The notes beneath the pieces were generated by a model. It saw nothing but the letters and a program-made list of their open reading frames with translations. It did no database searches and was not told the DNA's origin. A stretch of 64,000 bases of DNA from JADJYF01 sp050186725. Lineage in GTDB: Bacteria > Pseudomonadota > Gammaproteobacteria > Ga0077536. The stretch is taken from contig JBFWYG010000007.1 in NCBI GenBank assembly GCA_050186725.1, positions 62,001 to 126,000 on the forward strand. Reading direction: 5' to 3'. The position numbers and the translations under genes are program-made. Positions 17,759 to 26,786 of this stretch are shown here, in pieces. Every line of letters begins with the position of its first letter. Position 1 is the stretch's first letter.

Positions 17759-19396
17759 ATGCTTGGCTTGATGATGGATACACCGCTCACGCTGAACGCC
17801 ATCGCGCGTCACGCCGAGCGCAACTACGGCCGGCGCGAGATCGTGTCCGTGACCGCCGATCATGCCCGTCACCGCTACACCTTCGCCGACTGCCTGGCGC
17901 GCGCGCGGCGCGTCAGCAACCTGCTGGCGCGGCTCGGCGCGAGCGAGGACGCGCGCATCGCGACCCTGGCCTGGAACGATTTCCGTCACCTGGAGATGTA
18001 TTTCGGCGTGAGCTGCAGCGGACGGGTGCTGCACACGGTCAACCCGCGGCTGTTCGCCGAGCAGCTGGTCTACATCGTCAATCACGCCGAGGACGAGTGG
18101 GTGTTCTTCGACGTGGCGTTCAGCGCGCTGCTTGAACAGATCGCGCCGTCCTGTCCCAAGGTGAAGGGCTACGTGGCGCTCACCAGCGAGGCGCACATGC
18201 CGGCCAAGTGCAGCCTGCCCAACCTGCACTGCTACGAGACACTGCTGGCCCATGAGTCGGATCGCTGCGAGTGGCCCGAGCTGGACGAGCGCCGCGCTAG
18301 CGCGCTGTGCTACACCTCGGGCACCACCGGCAATCCGAAAGGCGTGCTGTACAACCACCGCAGCACGGTGCTGCATTGCTACGGCCTGTCACTGGTGGAC
18401 GGTGCCGCGCTGTCGGCGCTCGATACCGTGCTGCCGGTGGTGCCGATGTTCCATGTGAACGCCTGGGGCTATCCCTACGCGGCGATGATGGTCGGCGCCA
18501 AGCTGGTGTTCCCCGGCCATCGGTTGAGCCAGCCGGAACTGCTGGTCGACCTCGTCAACCAGGAAGGCGTGACCATCGCCGGCGGCGTACCGACGGTGTG
18601 GCTGCCGCTGCTGGATTACCTGCGCAGCACGGGGCGCAGCCTCGCGCCCTTGAATCGCACCGTGGTCGGCGGCTCGGCCGCGCCGCTGTCGATGATCGAG
18701 GAATTCCGCGATCATCATGGCGTGACCCTGCTGCACGGCTGGGGCATGACCGAGATGAGCCCGGTGGGCGTGGTCAACCAGCCGACCACCGAGACCATCG
18801 GCCTCGAGGGCGAGGCGCTCGCCGCGCACCTGGTGAAGCAGGGGCGCCCGCTGTTCGGCGTCGACCTCAAGATAGTCGATGACGACAACCGCGAGCTGCC
18901 CTGGGACGGCGAGAGCTTCGGCGCGCTCAAGGTGCGCGGGCCGTGGATCTGTTCGGGCTATTACCGCCTCGAGGGACCTTCCACGGCGCACGACGCCGAC
19001 GGCTGGTTCGATACCGGCGACGTCGCGACCATCGATCGCAACGGCTACGTGAAGATCACCGATCGCGCCAAGGACGTCATCAAGTCGGGCGGCGAGTGGA
19101 TCAGCTCGCTCGATCTGGAGAACGTCGCGATGTCCCACCCGGCGGTGCGCGAGGCCGCGGTGGTGGGCATGCCCCACGAGAAGTGGCAGGAGCGCCCGCT
19201 GCTGGTGGTGGTCAAGGCCCACGAGGTGACGTGCGAGGACCTGCTCGCCTGGTTCGAGGGCAAGGTCGCGAAGTGGTGGATCCCGAACGACGTACTGTTC
19301 GTCGATGCGCTGCCGCACACGGCGACCGGCAAGATCAGCAAGCTCGAACTGCGCCGCACGCTCGCTGACTATCGCTTTCCGGACGGCCGGGCCTGA
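17759..19396 (+). CDS. Fatty acyl-CoA ligase (AlkK-like, AMP-forming)
   Basis: This 545-residue adenylate-forming enzyme resembles the medium/long-chain AlkK group. The P-loop is YTSGTTGNPKG (from residue 185). Further core motifs are the GWGMTEMSPVG segment, the YYRL-GWFDTGD block and the hinge-lysine region ITDRAKDVIKSGGEWIS; the C-terminal TATGKISKLELR contains the catalytic lysine. It activates a carboxylic acid to acyl-AMP and then acyl-CoA, feeding beta-oxidation. The indolepyruvate oxidoreductase gene follows by 26 bp on the same strand, suggesting an operon. Chain-length preference cannot be read from the sequence. Confidence 0.9.
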   Translation: MLGLMMDTPLTLNAIARHAERNYGRREIVSVTADHARHRYTFADCLARARRVSNLLARLGASEDARIATLAWNDFRHLEMYFGVSCSGRVLHTVNPRLFAEQLVYIVNHAEDEWVFFDVAFSALLEQIAPSCPKVKGYVALTSEAHMPAKCSLPNLHCYETLLAHESDRCEWPELDERRASALCYTSGTTGNPKGVLYNHRSTVLHCYGLSLVDGAALSALDTVLPVVPMFHVNAWGYPYAAMMVGAKLVFPGHRLSQPELLVDLVNQEGVTIAGGVPTVWLPLLDYLRSTGRSLAPLNRTVVGGSAAPLSMIEEFRDHHGVTLLHGWGMTEMSPVGVVNQPTTETIGLEGEALAAHLVKQGRPLFGVDLKIVDDDNRELPWDGESFGALKVRGPWICSGYYRLEGPSTAHDADGWFDTGDVATIDRNGYVKITDRAKDVIKSGGEWISSLDLENVAMSHPAVREAAVVGMPHEKWQERPLLVVVKAHEVTCEDLLAWFEGKVAKWWIPNDVLFVDALPHTATGKISKLELRRTLADYRFPDGRA

Positions 19397-19422
19397 GGCG
19401 GCGAACGAGGGGGAGGGGAACC

Positions 19423-22400
19423 GTGAACCAAGCCGCGCTTGCCGACGTCGGTCTCGACGACAAGTACACCCGCGACGCGGGGCGCATCTACCTGAACGGC
19501 ACGCAGGCGCTGGTGCGCCTGCTGTTGGAACAGCGCGCACGGGACCGTGCACGAGGCTGGCGCACGGCCGGCTACGTCTCGGGCTACCGTGGCTCACCGC
19601 TCGGCAACCTCGATCAGCAGCTGTGGCAGGCGGCGCCGTTCCTCGCCCGCGCGGACATTCACTTCCAGCCGGGCCTGAACGAAGACCTGGCGGCGACCGC
19701 CATCTGGGGCTCGCAGCAGTTGGGGCTGTTTCCCGGCGCCAAGGTCGAGGGCGTTTTCGGCCTGTGGTACGGCAAGGCCCCGGGCGTCGACCGCAGCGGC
19801 GATGCGCTGCGCCACGCCAACAACGCCGGTGCGGCGCCGCGCGGCGGCGCGCTGCTGCTCGCCGGGGACGATCACGCGGCGAAGTCCTCCACCGTCGCCT
19901 GCCACACCGAACTGAGTCTCATCGATTTGAACATGCCGGTGCTGTACCCGGCGGAGATCGGCGAACTCATCGAGTACGGCCTCTATGGCTGGGCCTTGTC
20001 GCGCCTGACCGCGAGCTGGGTCGCGATGAAGGTGCTGCCCGAAACCACCGACTGCGCGAGCGTCATCGAGGCCGCGACGCGTGTGCAAGACCTGGTGCTG
20101 CCGGCCGATGTCGCGCTGCCGCCGGACGGGCTGCACGTGCGCTGGCCGGACACCGCGCTGGCCCAGGAGGAGCGCCTGTTCCGCTTTCGACTGCCGGCCC
20201 TGCGCGCGGTGCTGGCGGCCCATCCGCTCGATCGCGCGGTGATCGCCCCGCGCGCGCCGCGGCTCGTCATCGTCACGGCGGGCAAGACCTGGCTGGATGT
20301 CATGCAGGCGCTCGCCGAGCTCGGGCTGGACGCGGCGAGCGCCGCGGCGGCCGGCATCGGCGTGTACAAGGTCGCCGTCACCTGGCCGCTGGCAAGCGCC
20401 GCGCTCAGCGCCTTCGTCGCCGACGCGGACACGGTGTTCGTGATCGAAGAGAAGCGCGCGGTGATCGAACCGCAACTCAAGTCCGCGCTCTACGATCTCG
20501 CCGCCGCGCGCCGGCCGCGGGTGATCGGCAAGCACGATGAACAGGGCGCGCCGCTGGTGCCCGAGCATGGCGAATTGTCGGGCGCGCTGCTCGCGACGGT
20601 GATCGGTCGCAGGCTCGCGGGTGCGGACGCGCTGCCGCAGGTGGACGCGGCCCTCGCGCGGCTGGCGGCGCAGGCGGCGCGCCTCGAGCAGCGTGTGGCG
20701 GTGCTCGAGCGGGTGCCACACTTCTGCGCCGGTTGCCCGCACAACACCTCCACCCGCGTGCCCGAGGGCAGCCGTGCGCTGGCCGGCATCGGCTGCCACT
20801 TCATGGCCCTGTGGATGGAGCGGGACACCGCGACCTTCACCCACATGGGCGGCGAAGGGGCGAGCTGGCTGGGGCAGGCGCCCTTCAGCGACACGCGCCA
20901 CGTGTTCGTGAACATCGGTGACGGTACCTACACGCATTCGGGATCGCTCGCGATTCGCGCCGCGGTGATCGCCGGCGTGAACGTGACCTACAAGCTGCTC
21001 TACAACGACGCGGTGGCCATGACCGGCGGCCAGCCGGTGGACGGCCAGGCGTCGGTGGCGCGCATCACCCACCAGCTGCACGGCGAGGGCGTGCGCCGCA
21101 TCGTGATCGTCAGCGACGACGTGTCGCGCCATGCCGATCGCAGCCAGTTGGCGGTGGGCGTGACGGTGCACGATCGCGCGGAACTCGACGCCGTGCAACG
21201 CGATCTGCGCGAGGTGGAAGGCGTCAGCGTGCTGATCTACGAACAGACCTGCGCCTCGGAGAAGCGCCGGCGGCGCAAGCGCGGCAAGCTCGCCGAACCC
21301 GATCGGCGCGTGGTCATCAACGAGCGCGTGTGCGAAGGCTGCGGTGATTGCAGCAGCCAGTCGAACTGTCTCGCCGTCAGCCCGCTGGAGACCGAGTTCG
21401 GTCGCAAGCGGCGCATCGACCAGTCGACCTGCAACAAGGACTACAGCTGCCTGAACGGTCTGTGCCCGAGCTTCGTCACGCTCGAGGGTGCGATCTTGCA
21501 ATCCGCGGCCCCGAAGCAGCTGGAACCGCTGCTGACTCCCGAACCGTCGCGTCCCGCCGCCGGCGGCGCGAACGGCACCTACAACATCCTGGTGACCGGC
21601 GTGGGCGGCACGGGCGTGGTCACCATCGGCAACATCCTCGGCATGGCCGCGCATCTCGAGGGACGGCACGTGAGCGTGCTCGACCAGACTGGGCTCGCGC
21701 AGAAGTACGGCGCGGTCATGTCTCACGTGCAGGTGGCCGACGACCCGCGCGCGCTGCGCGCCACGCGCATCACCGACGGTGGCGCCGACCTGGTGCTGGG
21801 TGCCGACCTGGTCACGGCCGCGAGCCGCGAGGGCCTGCGTCGACTGGCCGCGGCGCGCAGTCACGCGATCCTCGACACCGAGACACAGGTGGTCTCCGCC
21901 TTCACCCGCGACGGCGATCTTGACTTCGGCAACGCCGCCATGGTCGCCGCGGTGCGCGACATCATCGGCACGGACGCGCTGGATTGCGTGGCCGCCAACG
22001 CGCTCGCGACGCGCCTGCTCGGCGATGCCATCGGCGCCAATGCGCTCCTGGTCGGCTTCGCCTACCAGCGCGGCCTGATTCCCATGAGCGCGGCCGCGCT
22101 CGAGCAGGCGATCGCCATCAATGGCGTCAAGGTCGAGTTCAATCAGCGTGCGTTTCGCCTCGGTCGCATGCTGGCGCATGACCCGGCGCGGTTCGACGCG
22201 ACGCCGCCGACGCTGCCCGCAGGCGTGGGCGAACAGGCGCCGTTGGTCGAGCTGCTGGCGCGCCGCGCCGCCGAACTCGCGGACTACGGTGGACGGCGGC
22301 TCGCGCGGCGCTACCGCCAGCGCCTGGACGCGCTCGTCGCGCGTGAGCAGGCGCTCGGTCGCGGCGATGGCGTGAGCCGGGCCGCGGCGCTCGGCTATTA

Positions 22401-22896
22401 CCAGGTGCTGGCGATCAAGGACGAGTACGAGGTGGCCCGTCTGCACGCGGACCCGGCGTTCGTCGCCGGGCTGCGCGCGCAGTTCGGCGCCGAGGTGCGT
22501 TTGCGCTATCACCTCGCGCCGCCGCTGTTCGCGCGCCGCGATCCGCGCACCGGGCGTGAGATCAAGCAGGTCTACGGAGGCTGGATGTTGCGCGTGTTCC
22601 GCCTGCTCGCCGCGCTGCGCGGTCTGCGCGGCACCTGGCTCGATCCCTTCGCGCGCACCGCGGAGCGACGCGAGGCGCGTGCGCTGCTCGCGTCCTACGA
22701 GACACTGCTGGACGAGGTGAGCGCCGGGCTCACGGCGGACAACCACGCCGCCGCGGAGGCGCTCCTGTCCCGCGTACGCGGCGTGCGGGGCTACGGTGCG
22801 GTGAAACGCGCCAGCCTGGAGCGCTACGATACGGATCTGCCGGCCCTGGTGGCGGCATGGCGGTCCGTGCCGGTCGCGCGAGCGGCGAATTTCTGA
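19423..22896 (+). CDS. Indolepyruvate:ferredoxin oxidoreductase, fused single-chain type
   Basis: This 1157-residue enzyme fuses all domains of an IorAB-type 2-oxoacid:ferredoxin oxidoreductase: a pyrimidine/N-terminal domain (with GYVSGYRGSPLGNLD), a TPP-binding domain (GDG at residues 499-501 and the YNDAVAMTGGQ magnesium site), a cysteine-rich iron-sulfur region (CEGCGDCSSQSNC from Cys637, then CNKDYSCLNGLC), and a C-terminal gamma domain (LVTGVGGTGVVT near 723). It decarboxylates aryl- or branched 2-oxoacids to acyl-CoA, reducing ferredoxin; the bacterial fused form is typical of aerobic Proteobacteria. The start is a GTG behind a strong GGGGGAGGGGAA site. It may be coupled to the ligase upstream. 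Confidence 0.92.
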   Translation: MNQAALADVGLDDKYTRDAGRIYLNGTQALVRLLLEQRARDRARGWRTAGYVSGYRGSPLGNLDQQLWQAAPFLARADIHFQPGLNEDLAATAIWGSQQLGLFPGAKVEGVFGLWYGKAPGVDRSGDALRHANNAGAAPRGGALLLAGDDHAAKSSTVACHTELSLIDLNMPVLYPAEIGELIEYGLYGWALSRLTASWVAMKVLPETTDCASVIEAATRVQDLVLPADVALPPDGLHVRWPDTALAQEERLFRFRLPALRAVLAAHPLDRAVIAPRAPRLVIVTAGKTWLDVMQALAELGLDAASAAAAGIGVYKVAVTWPLASAALSAFVADADTVFVIEEKRAVIEPQLKSALYDLAAARRPRVIGKHDEQGAPLVPEHGELSGALLATVIGRRLAGADALPQVDAALARLAAQAARLEQRVAVLERVPHFCAGCPHNTSTRVPEGSRALAGIGCHFMALWMERDTATFTHMGGEGASWLGQAPFSDTRHVFVNIGDGTYTHSGSLAIRAAVIAGVNVTYKLLYNDAVAMTGGQPVDGQASVARITHQLHGEGVRRIVIVSDDVSRHADRSQLAVGVTVHDRAELDAVQRDLREVEGVSVLIYEQTCASEKRRRRKRGKLAEPDRRVVINERVCEGCGDCSSQSNCLAVSPLETEFGRKRRIDQSTCNKDYSCLNGLCPSFVTLEGAILQSAAPKQLEPLLTPEPSRPAAGGANGTYNILVTGVGGTGVVTIGNILGMAAHLEGRHVSVLDQTGLAQKYGAVMSHVQVADDPRALRATRITDGGADLVLGADLVTAASREGLRRLAAARSHAILDTETQVVSAFTRDGDLDFGNAAMVAAVRDIIGTDALDCVAANALATRLLGDAIGANALLVGFAYQRGLIPMSAAALEQAIAINGVKVEFNQRAFRLGRMLAHDPARFDATPPTLPAGVGEQAPLVELLARRAAELADYGGRRLARRYRQRLDALVAREQALGRGDGVSRAAALGYYQVLAIKDEYEVARLHADPAFVAGLRAQFGAEVRLRYHLAPPLFARRDPRTGREIKQVYGGWMLRVFRLLAALRGLRGTWLDPFARTAERREARALLASYETLLDEVSAGLTADNHAAAEALLSRVRGVRGYGAVKRASLERYDTDLPALVAAWRSVPVARAANF

Positions 22897-22987
22897 GCGC
22901 GGCTGCACGCGCATGGTGCGCCTGACCGATGAAGGCGCCTGACTCTCCAGGTTGTCAAGTCCGATTGCAAAAAAGCTTTGCCGACCG

Positions 22988-23016
22988 TTCCTGTCCTCCA
23001 AACGAGCGAGTATGAT
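22988..23016 (+). promoter_or_regulatory. Possible sigma-70 promoter (TTCCTG / TATGAT)
   Basis: A good -10 match, TATGAT (23011-23016), is followed by a GC-rich discriminator. A poor -35 (TTCCTG) lies 17 bp upstream. It is 60 bp before the ATG of the unknown 321-residue protein in an otherwise empty 180-bp gap. Judged by eye only. Confidence 0.3.
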
Positions 23017-23078
23017 GCGCGCCCAGACAGCGGTCGGCCCGGTTCCGGTCGCGCCCCTAGTACTTGAGTGACACAAGC

Positions 23079-24044
23079 ATGGCAATGCCCTCGCTGTCGT
23101 CCGACGCCTCCATCGCTTCTTCCCGCCCCGGCTCTCCAGACATCACCCCCGTCAACGGCACCGTGCGAGAGATCGATGGCAAGGCCTGCGTGTTCTACGA
23201 CGGCTACTGGATACGACGCTACGAAGTCCCGAAAGACGAGGCCGCCGCCCGCCGTGAACTCATCGACCAACTGACCAAACGCGTTTTCCATCACACCGAG
23301 CCGGGCATCAACACCCCTGGCTACAACCTCGCCGAAGCCCGCCACGCCTACGAGACCGAGACCGACAAGGAGCGCCGCCGCGTGAACGCCGCGATGCTCG
23401 CCGGTGCGCTGCTGAACCGGGGCTCCGACATCTTCACCATGATCTTCGAGCTGAATCGTCGCGGCATCGAAATCACCCAGTCCAACGAACTGATGCTGGA
23501 GTGCGAGTCCTGCTTCCTCGAGGCTTTCGATCTCGGCAAGCAGGTGAAGCACTACAGCGGCGAGGAAGGCCTGGACGAGTTGTGGGGCGAACCGCTCAAG
23601 GTCTTCTACATGCCGGTCGCCGAATTCTACGAGTCGCGCTACATCAAGATTGCCCAGACCATGGCGGCGATCGACAGCATCGCCGCGCGCCTGCTGGATA
23701 CGTTCGCCGTGGTGCCGGGCTTCGAGGGCGTCGCCGCCAAGGTCGTGGCCTACTGTCGCGCGGCCAAGCTCGAGAGCGAGACCATCAAGACCGACCCGGC
23801 AATCTTCCGCGTGTGGCCGGACTTCGTCGTCACCGGCGACAACCTGTGGGAGTTCGAACCCGAGCGTCGCCTTGGTGACGACCGCGGCGCGGTCTTCGAC
23901 CAGGGCGTGAAGCTCGTGCGCGAGGGCAAACGCCTCATCGAGTGGATCGCCTTCGCGCGCGTGCCGATGCCGAAGACCACCGAGAACTTCTTCAAGCGCT
24001 GCACGAGTTTCAAGAGTGCCGTCGAAGCGGCACGCGCCGCCTGA
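23079..24044 (+). CDS. Conserved hypothetical protein, 321 aa
   Basis: A soluble, mostly helical protein with no signal peptide or membrane segment. After a low-complexity Ser/Pro N-terminus (residues 1-25) comes a basic/acidic region (YWIRRYEVPKDEAAARRELIDQLTKRVF) and a central region with a two-cysteine motif, LECESCFLEAF. A long helical C-terminal half ends in KRCTSFKSA. I do not recognise the family. It has its own likely promoter and sits just before the 2-hydroxyglutarate oxidising pair. I used the ATG at 23079; a second ATG is two codons later and a TTG lies at 23064. Confidence 0.65.
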   Translation: MAMPSLSSDASIASSRPGSPDITPVNGTVREIDGKACVFYDGYWIRRYEVPKDEAAARRELIDQLTKRVFHHTEPGINTPGYNLAEARHAYETETDKERRRVNAAMLAGALLNRGSDIFTMIFELNRRGIEITQSNELMLECESCFLEAFDLGKQVKHYSGEEGLDELWGEPLKVFYMPVAEFYESRYIKIAQTMAAIDSIAARLLDTFAVVPGFEGVAAKVVAYCRAAKLESETIKTDPAIFRVWPDFVVTGDNLWEFEPERRLGDDRGAVFDQGVKLVREGKRLIEWIAFARVPMPKTTENFFKRCTSFKSAVEAARAA

Positions 24045-24074
24045 TCTCTTCCTCGGCAAGTCCCTTCAGTGGCG

Positions 24075-25487
24075 ATGAACGCTGCCCTGCTGCGTGAACT
24101 CGTGGCGGACATCGGTGCGCCCCACGTGCTGACCGGCGCGGACTGCGCGCGCTACGAAACCGACGAGCGCCAGTTGTTCCACGGTCGCGCGCTGGCCGTG
24201 CTGCGGCCCGGCAGCGTGGCGGAAGTCTCCGCGGTGGTGACGCGCTGCGCCGCGCACGGCGTGGGCGTGGTGCCGCAGGGCGGCAATACCGGTTACTGCG
24301 GGGGCGCGACGGTGGACGCGAGCGGACGGCAGGTCGTCGTCAGTCTCGAACGTCTGAATCGCGTTCTCGCGGTGGATCCGGTGGGCCATACCCTGACGGT
24401 GGAGGCGGGCGTGGTGCTGGCCGCCGCGCAGGCCGCCGCGGCGGCGGCCGGTCGGCTGCTGCCGCTCGCCATGGGCTCGCAGGGGAGCTGCCAGATAGGC
24501 GGCAATCTCGCTACCAATGCCGGTGGACTCGCGGTGCTGAAGTACGGCACCGCGCGCGATCTCACGCTCGGTCTGCAGGTCGTGCTGCCCGACGGCCGGG
24601 TGCTGGAGCGGCTGTCGGCCCTGCGCAAGGACAACACCGGCTATGACCTCAAGCAACTCTTCATCGGCGCCGAAGGCACGCTCGGCATCATCACCGCGGC
24701 GGTGCTGAAGCTCTATCCGGGCGGCGCGCGGCACTGCGCGTGGGCCACCGTCTTGCAGGCCGCCGATGCGGTCACCGTGCTCGCGCGGCTGCGTGCCGCG
24801 ACCGACGACGGCGTCTCGTCCTTCGAGTACATGTCAGGCGACGCGCTCGCGCTGGTCGCCGAGGCGCTGCCGGCGCTGCGCCAGCCGCTGGCTGGCGCGC
24901 ACCATGTGCTGGTCGAAGTGCTGGGCGAAGCGGGGCGCGAGCGGTTGACCGCCATCCTGGAAGCGCTGGTCGCGGTCGGGTTGGTGGGCGACGCCGTGGT
25001 CGCGCAGAGCGAAGCGCAGCGCGAGGCCTTCTGGCGTGTGCGCGAGTCCATTCCCGCGGCGGAGAAGGCCCTGGGCGGCTCGGTGAAGCACGACGTGTCG
25101 GTGCCACTCGTCGACATCGCCCGCTACGCGGAAGAGGCCACGCGCGCGATCCTCGCCCGCTGGCCGGGCGCGCGGCTGTCGCTGTACGGGCATGTCGGCG
25201 ACGGTAACCTGCACTGCAACGTGCTGGCGCCCGTGGCGACCGACCCCGCCGCGTTTCGCCGTGACGCGGGTGGCGCCATCAGCGAGACCTTGCACGCCCT
25301 CGCGCACCGGTATGCCGGCAGCTTCAGCGCCGAACACGGCGTGGGACAACTGAAGCGCGACCTGCTCGCGCGCTACGGCGACCCGGTGGCGGTGGCGCTG
25401 ATGCGCCAGGTGAAGGCGGCGCTCGATCCGCGCGATCTCATGAACCCGGGCAAGCTGCTGCCCGCGGCCGACGCGCCATGCTCATGA
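24075..25487 (+). CDS. FAD-linked oxidase, probable D-2-hydroxyglutarate dehydrogenase
   Basis: This 470-residue flavoprotein belongs to the FAD-binding PCMH / FAD-linked oxidase C-terminal family (D-2-hydroxyglutarate dehydrogenase, GlcD, D-lactate dehydrogenase). The FAD site shows PQGGNTGYCGGA near residue 73 and MGSQGSCQIGGNLATNAGG near 135. The C-terminal substrate domain has YGHVGDGNLHCNV and SAEHGVGQLKRD. Immediate coupling to an L-2-hydroxyglutarate oxidase gene (4-bp overlap) favours the D-2-hydroxyglutarate assignment over D-lactate or glycolate. The product would be 2-oxoglutarate with electrons passed to an ETF or quinone. I used the ATG at 24075; a GTG at 24069 is possible. Confidence 0.8.
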   Translation: MNAALLRELVADIGAPHVLTGADCARYETDERQLFHGRALAVLRPGSVAEVSAVVTRCAAHGVGVVPQGGNTGYCGGATVDASGRQVVVSLERLNRVLAVDPVGHTLTVEAGVVLAAAQAAAAAAGRLLPLAMGSQGSCQIGGNLATNAGGLAVLKYGTARDLTLGLQVVLPDGRVLERLSALRKDNTGYDLKQLFIGAEGTLGIITAAVLKLYPGGARHCAWATVLQAADAVTVLARLRAATDDGVSSFEYMSGDALALVAEALPALRQPLAGAHHVLVEVLGEAGRERLTAILEALVAVGLVGDAVVAQSEAQREAFWRVRESIPAAEKALGGSVKHDVSVPLVDIARYAEEATRAILARWPGARLSLYGHVGDGNLHCNVLAPVATDPAAFRRDAGGAISETLHALAHRYAGSFSAEHGVGQLKRDLLARYGDPVAVALMRQVKAALDPRDLMNPGKLLPAADAPCS

Positions 25488-26689
25488 GCCGCGCCTTCGA
25501 TTTTCTGGTGGTCGGCGCCGGCATCGTCGGCCTCGCGACCGCCGCCGAACTGCAGCGCCGCCGCCCGGGCGCGCGGGTCGCGGTGATCGACAAGGAAGCC
25601 GCCGTCGCGCGGCACCAGACCGGTCACAACAGTGGCGTCATCCACGCCGGCGTGTACTACGCGCCGGACAGTCTCAAGGCGCGCTATTGCCGCGCGGGCC
25701 TGCGCGCGACCTTCGAGTTCTGCGCGGCGCACGACATTCCGCACCGGCGCTGCGGCAAGCTCATCGTCGCCACCGACGCGCGCGATGAAGCGCGGCTCCG
25801 CGACCTCGCGGCGCGCGCCGCGCACAACGGCCTCACGCTGGAATGGCTGGATCGCGCGGGCATCGCGGCGCGCGAGCCGCGGGTGCGCGGCGTGGCGGCG
25901 CTGTTCGTCGCCGAGACCGGTATCGCCGACTACCCGGCCCTGTGCGCGGCGCTCGCGAACGAAATCCGCGCGCGGGACGGTGAACTGCTGCTCGGTCACG
26001 AGGTGCTGGCGATCCAGGAGCGTGCCGACGAGGCGGTGATCGAAACCACCCAGGGTGCGCTGCGCGGCGCGCGGCTGGTGGTGTGCGGAGGACTGCAGGC
26101 CGATCGCCTGGCGCGTCTCGCGGGCCTCGAGGTCGCGCTCGCCATCGTGCCGTTCCGCGGCGATTACTTTACTTTGCCCGCGGCGCGCAGCGCGCTGGTG
26201 TCGACGCTCATCTACCCGGTGCCAGATCCGGCGCTGCCCTTCCTGGGCGTGCATCTCACCCTGACCGCCGATGGCGGATTGACCCTCGGTCCGAGCGCCA
26301 TGCTCGCGCTTGCTCGCGAGATCTATCGTCCCTGGGCGTGGCAGGCGCGAGACGCGCTGGAGGCGCTGCGCTACGCCGGTACCTGGCGACTGCTCGCACG
26401 CTACCCGCGCGCAGGCGTCGCTGAACTGCTGCACGCGGCGAGCCGGCGCGCCTATCTCGCGGCCGCGCGGCGCTATTGCCCGGAACTGACGCTCGATGAC
26501 CTCGCGACCTGGAGCTGTGGCATTCGCGCGCAGGCGGTGAGTCCGGCGGGCGAACTGATCCACGACTTCGCCTTCGCCGGCACCGCGCGTTCGGTGCACG
26601 TGCTGAACGCGCCGTCGCCGGCCGCGACCGCGGCCTTTCCGATCGCCGAAGCCGTCGTGACGCGGCTGCTGGGCGAGGCGCAGGCGTGA
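25484..26689 (+). CDS. lhgO: L-2-hydroxyglutarate oxidase/dehydrogenase (LhgO)
   Basis: This 401-residue DAO-type flavoprotein matches LhgO. It has the dinucleotide-binding motif VVGAGIVGLATA near the N-terminus and the family-specific segment HNSGVIHAGVYY near residue 48, followed by SLKARYCRAG and, at the C-terminus, the conserved GIRAQAVSPAGELIHDF block. LhgO oxidises L-2-hydroxyglutarate to 2-oxoglutarate at the membrane and feeds the quinone pool. The start is the ATG of an ATGA overlap with the preceding gene; an in-frame ATG two codons upstream (25478) is the alternative. Together the pair clears both enantiomers of 2-hydroxyglutarate. Confidence 0.92.
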   Translation: MSRAFDFLVVGAGIVGLATAAELQRRRPGARVAVIDKEAAVARHQTGHNSGVIHAGVYYAPDSLKARYCRAGLRATFEFCAAHDIPHRRCGKLIVATDARDEARLRDLAARAAHNGLTLEWLDRAGIAAREPRVRGVAALFVAETGIADYPALCAALANEIRARDGELLLGHEVLAIQERADEAVIETTQGALRGARLVVCGGLQADRLARLAGLEVALAIVPFRGDYFTLPAARSALVSTLIYPVPDPALPFLGVHLTLTADGGLTLGPSAMLALAREIYRPWAWQARDALEALRYAGTWRLLARYPRAGVAELLHAASRRAYLAAARRYCPELTLDDLATWSCGIRAQAVSPAGELIHDFAFAGTARSVHVLNAPSPAATAAFPIAEAVVTRLLGEAQA

Positions 26690-26786
26690 CGTCGAAGCTG
26701 CCGGGGGAGAGCCGATTGGCTTAGAATCCGCGCACTACCGGGCGCGCGTCTCGCGCCCCGAATCGCACACCACGAGGAGTGATTTC

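Noticed and set aside
22961..22980. Short hairpin GCAAA...TTTGC as a terminator after the oxidoreductase gene
   Set aside because: The stem is only five base pairs with no GC-rich core.
19594..23085. Very long open frame antisense to the indolepyruvate oxidoreductase gene
   Set aside because: High GC creates long antisense frames. The plus-strand protein has all conserved domains, while the antisense product is low-complexity and His/Arg/Gln-rich.
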